DNA of 64,000 bases from Flavobacterium sp. (GTDB lineage Bacteria; Bacteroidota; Bacteroidia; Flavobacteriales; Flavobacteriaceae), in contig NZ_SEBS01000017.1 in NCBI RefSeq assembly GCF_004211145.1, forward strand, positions 18,045-82,044, given 5' to 3'. The position numbers and the translations under genes were made by a program. Positions within the stretch are counted from its first letter, which is position 1. The number at the start of each line of letters is the position of its first letter. The notes beneath the pieces were generated by a model. The model saw only the letters and a list, made by a program, of their open reading frames with translations. It made no database searches and had not been told where the DNA came from. Below, piece by piece: positions 62,109 through 64,000 of this stretch.

Positions 62109-63365
62109 TTGAATTTAGAATATTTCATCGCCAAAAGACTGATTACCGCCAAAGGCCGTAAAAGTACTATTTCGGCACCAATAATAAAAATCGCGATTTC
62201 GGCTATTGCCATCAGCATGGTCATGATGATCGTGTCGGTTGCGACGGGAATCGGCTTGCAGCAGAAGATCCGAGAGAAGGTTTCGGCGTTCAACGGCCAT
62301 ATCATCATTTCAAATTACGACGACAATCAGTCCGAAGTCAGCGTCAAACCCATTTCAACGAAGCAGGATTTTTATCCGAAGTTCACATCGGTTCAGGGAA
62401 TCCGACACATTCAGGCCGTTGCGAGTAAAGCGGGAATCATTCGTACGGCCGATGCTTTTGAAGGCATCATCTTCAAAGGCGTCGGGAAAGATTACGAATG
62501 GACAAACATGAAAGACTTCCTTATTTCAGGACGTTTGCCCAACCTGAACGGCAAGCTCAACGACGAAGTGCTCATTTCCCAATATCTCGCCGAACGACTC
62601 AAACTCAAAACCGGCGATCGGTTCAACACGTTCTTCATGAAAGAAGGTCAGGGCAATCCGAAACCGAATCTGCGTGTGTTTCACATCGTCGGAATCTACA
62701 ATTCAGGCCTGCAGGAATTTGATGCGGCTTATTTGCTGGGCGACATTCGGCATTTACAGCGCATCAACAAATGGAAGCCCGACGAGGTCGGTTCGTTCGA
62801 GGTTTTCGTGAAGGACTTCAACTCGATCGAGGCCAAAGGCAAGGAAGTCTACGAGAACACGTTCAATGCCGCCGATCCCGCCGACGCGCTCGACACCAAG
62901 ACCATCATCGAGAAATACTACTATATATTCGACTGGCTCAAGCTTTTCGACTTTAATATTATAGTGATCCTCGTCGTCATGATCGCGGTCGCTACAATTA
63001 ATATGGTCGTCGCGCTTCTCGTATTGATTTTGGAGCGCACCCAAATGATTGGGATTCTCAAATCCATCGGGGCCGCGAATTGGAGCGTGCGCAAAGTGTT
63101 TTTGTACAACGCCGCGTATTTGATCGCTCGCGGTTTGTTTTGGGGAAACCTTATCGGGCTTGGATTGGTGTTTTTGCAGCAGCAGTTCGGTTTGGTGAAA
63201 CTTAACCCTCAGAATTATTACGTGACTGAGGCGCCCGTGTATTTTAGCTTCGGATACATTTTGTTGCTGAATGCGGGAACCATGCTCATTTGCCTGATCG
63301 TATTATTGGTGCCGTCCTATATCATCACTAAAATCTCACCGGTTCGCGCCATCCGTTTCGAATGA
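62109..63365 (+). CDS. LolC/LolE-type ABC transporter permease
   Basis: 418-aa inner-membrane permease of the FtsX/MacB group. First helix IIKIAISAIAISMVMMIVSV near residue 30, large periplasmic domain (residues about 50-270), then three helices (NIIVILVVMIAVATINMVVA; YNAAYLIARGLFWGNLIGLG; LLNAGTMLICLIVLLVPSYI). N-terminal NLEYFIAKRL is typical of lipoprotein-releasing permeases. A TTG start is proposed because of the promoter at 62074. Probably helps lipoprotein release; the ATPase partner is elsewhere. Confidence 0.88.
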   Translation: MNLEYFIAKRLITAKGRKSTISAPIIKIAISAIAISMVMMIVSVATGIGLQQKIREKVSAFNGHIIISNYDDNQSEVSVKPISTKQDFYPKFTSVQGIRHIQAVASKAGIIRTADAFEGIIFKGVGKDYEWTNMKDFLISGRLPNLNGKLNDEVLISQYLAERLKLKTGDRFNTFFMKEGQGNPKPNLRVFHIVGIYNSGLQEFDAAYLLGDIRHLQRINKWKPDEVGSFEVFVKDFNSIEAKGKEVYENTFNAADPADALDTKTIIEKYYYIFDWLKLFDFNIIVILVVMIAVATINMVVALLVLILERTQMIGILKSIGAANWSVRKVFLYNAAYLIARGLFWGNLIGLGLVFLQQQFGLVKLNPQNYYVTEAPVYFSFGYILLLNAGTMLICLIVLLVPSYIITKISPVRAIRFE

Positions 63366-63568
63366 TAGAAATCGCCCGAAATCCAAATGACTATATATTG
63401 TATCGTCGCCTCGATCGTGAACTTGTGCTGATCGTGCAGGATTCGGCGGGGATCTTTGAATTCGAGTACATTCTTAACTCGGGCGAAAAATATTCCTTTG
63501 AAAGCCACGGTGACCAAATGTTGGGTTTGCTGGCGCAGCGCGTTCGCGACGAAGAGGCGCGATTTTAA
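63362..63568 (+). CDS. small protein of unknown function, coupled to the permease
   Basis: 68 aa, ATGA overlap with the permease stop, so translationally coupled. Mixed beta/alpha (YILYRRLDRELVLIVQDSAG, FEFEYILNSGEKYSFESHGD). No family recognised and no signal peptide. Confidence 0.72.
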   Translation: MIEIARNPNDYILYRRLDRELVLIVQDSAGIFEFEYILNSGEKYSFESHGDQMLGLLAQRVRDEEARF

Positions 63569-63621
63569 TTTGGGCGTGCCGGCGGCTTTGGCGTTGGGCG
63601 TCTTCCGATGTGTTTTTGGCA

Positions 63622-63732
63622 AGCCGCCGTCGGGCTGACCCGTTCCAATCTGTCTTTTGCCGTCCGCTATACTATATATGGAGAAACATCCGCCGCGGCA
63701 AAAGACAGGATTTCCACTCGCATCCCTCACGC
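63622..63732 (+). repeat. long-hairpin intergenic repeat, copy 5
   Basis: GCCGCCGTCGGGCTGACCCG at the left, as in copy 3; stem CTGTCTTTTGCCG with CGGCAAAAGACAG; right end GGATTTCCACTCGCATCCCT. The most divergent of the five copies. Confidence 0.6.
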
Positions 63733-63820
63733 GGCCGCAAACCCTGGAAAAAACTTTCACCTGCAAAACGCATCGTTCCAGCGCGTTGCGAAAAACACGA
63801 AAAAAACTTTGCCGAAACGC

Positions 63821-63850
63821 TTGCGGGAGTCAAAAAGCGGTGTACTTTTG
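63821..63850 (+). promoter_or_regulatory. strong tandem promoter 1, probable rRNA operon
   Basis: TTG (63821-63823), 19 bp, TACTTTTG (63843-63850). Followed by GACAGCGAAGTTCCTTTGAA, wording typical of flavobacterial rRNA leaders. Confidence 0.6.
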
Positions 63851-63912
63851 CACCCGCATTGACAGCGAAGTTCCTTTGAAATAGTGAAAGTAAAAAAAGA
63901 GGCGAAAAAAGT

Positions 63913-63943
63913 TTTGCCGTTAGGGGCAGGGTTGTTATCTTTG
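63913..63943 (+). promoter_or_regulatory. strong tandem promoter 2, probable rRNA operon
   Basis: TTTG (63913-63916), 19 bp, TATCTTTG (63936-63943), an ideal Bacteroidota promoter. No ORF follows before the window ends at 64000; an rRNA or other stable RNA operon is expected beyond the edge. Confidence 0.6.
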
Positions 63944-64000
63944 CCGTCCGGTTTTTCCGGAAAACGTTCAGGACGCATCTTTTTTACTGGAAATCAAGCG

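Noticed and set aside
63569..63884. Overlapping ORFs of 60-89 codons near the right end
   Set aside because: They run through a hairpin repeat and promoter sequences in three frames with no protein-like pattern.

Overview
The window looks like chromosomal DNA of a Flavobacteriaceae (Bacteroidota) species. Evidence from the sequence: a gldA gliding-motility gene, a T9SS-sorted secreted protein, a GLPGLI protein paired with an outer-membrane beta-barrel protein, an exbB-exbD-exbD-tonB cluster, a fused DAHP synthase/chorismate mutase, near absence of Shine-Dalgarno motifs, and many promoters of the Bacteroidota form TTG-N19-21-TAnnTTTG. Genes are ordinary housekeeping or envelope genes. I see no phage, CRISPR array, transposase, tRNA or rRNA gene. 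The novelty lies mostly in RNA regulation and in intergenic repeats.

Layout. 1-3084: overlapping operon of a GH20 hexosaminidase (cut by the left edge), a glycosylasparaginase and a CutC-family protein. 3145-4545 (minus): deoxynucleoside kinase and a secreted protein. 4841-8551: GLPGLI protein and outer-membrane barrel. 8798-9499: membrane protein. 9837-21378: methionine/SAM region with metK (minus, behind a SAM-II-type riboswitch), a T9SS protein, metY and metX (behind a Cys/Met-rich leader peptide plus terminator), a SAM-I riboswitch, a split methionine synthase (two genes) and metF. 21413-25048: RDD membrane protein, PagL-like lipid A deacylase, DUF2807 lipoprotein. 25055-25954 (minus): gldA.

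26141-40380: aromatic amino acid operon behind a clear attenuator (22-codon Trp/Phe/Tyr leader peptide, antiterminator, terminator): pheA, aminotransferase, aroG-aroQ, then rsgA, dtd, three DUF3857 genes with their own promoter, a MazG-like pyrophosphohydrolase, a small membrane protein, aroA and queA. No tyrA is present. 40823-50667: kynureninase, lipoprotein, MscS channel, photolyase-like protein with DUF2256, kynurenine 3-monooxygenase, NDH-2, T9SS remnant, DUF486 protein, HerA-like ATPase. 50968-56736: exbB-exbD-exbD-tonB, small membrane protein, PstS-like protein, TPR protein. 56833-63568: queE, class V aminotransferase, methyltransferase, cysteine-cluster protein, small helical protein, NamZ-like lipoprotein, LolC/E-type permease, small protein. 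The right end carries two tandem consensus promoters, probably for an rRNA operon just outside the window.

The gaps hold several repeat families: a long imperfect-hairpin element in five copies, an element with 27-bp perfect inverted arms in two copies, 130-bp and 74-bp tandem repeats, and short dispersed phrases. Two of these short phrases also appear in frame inside aroA.
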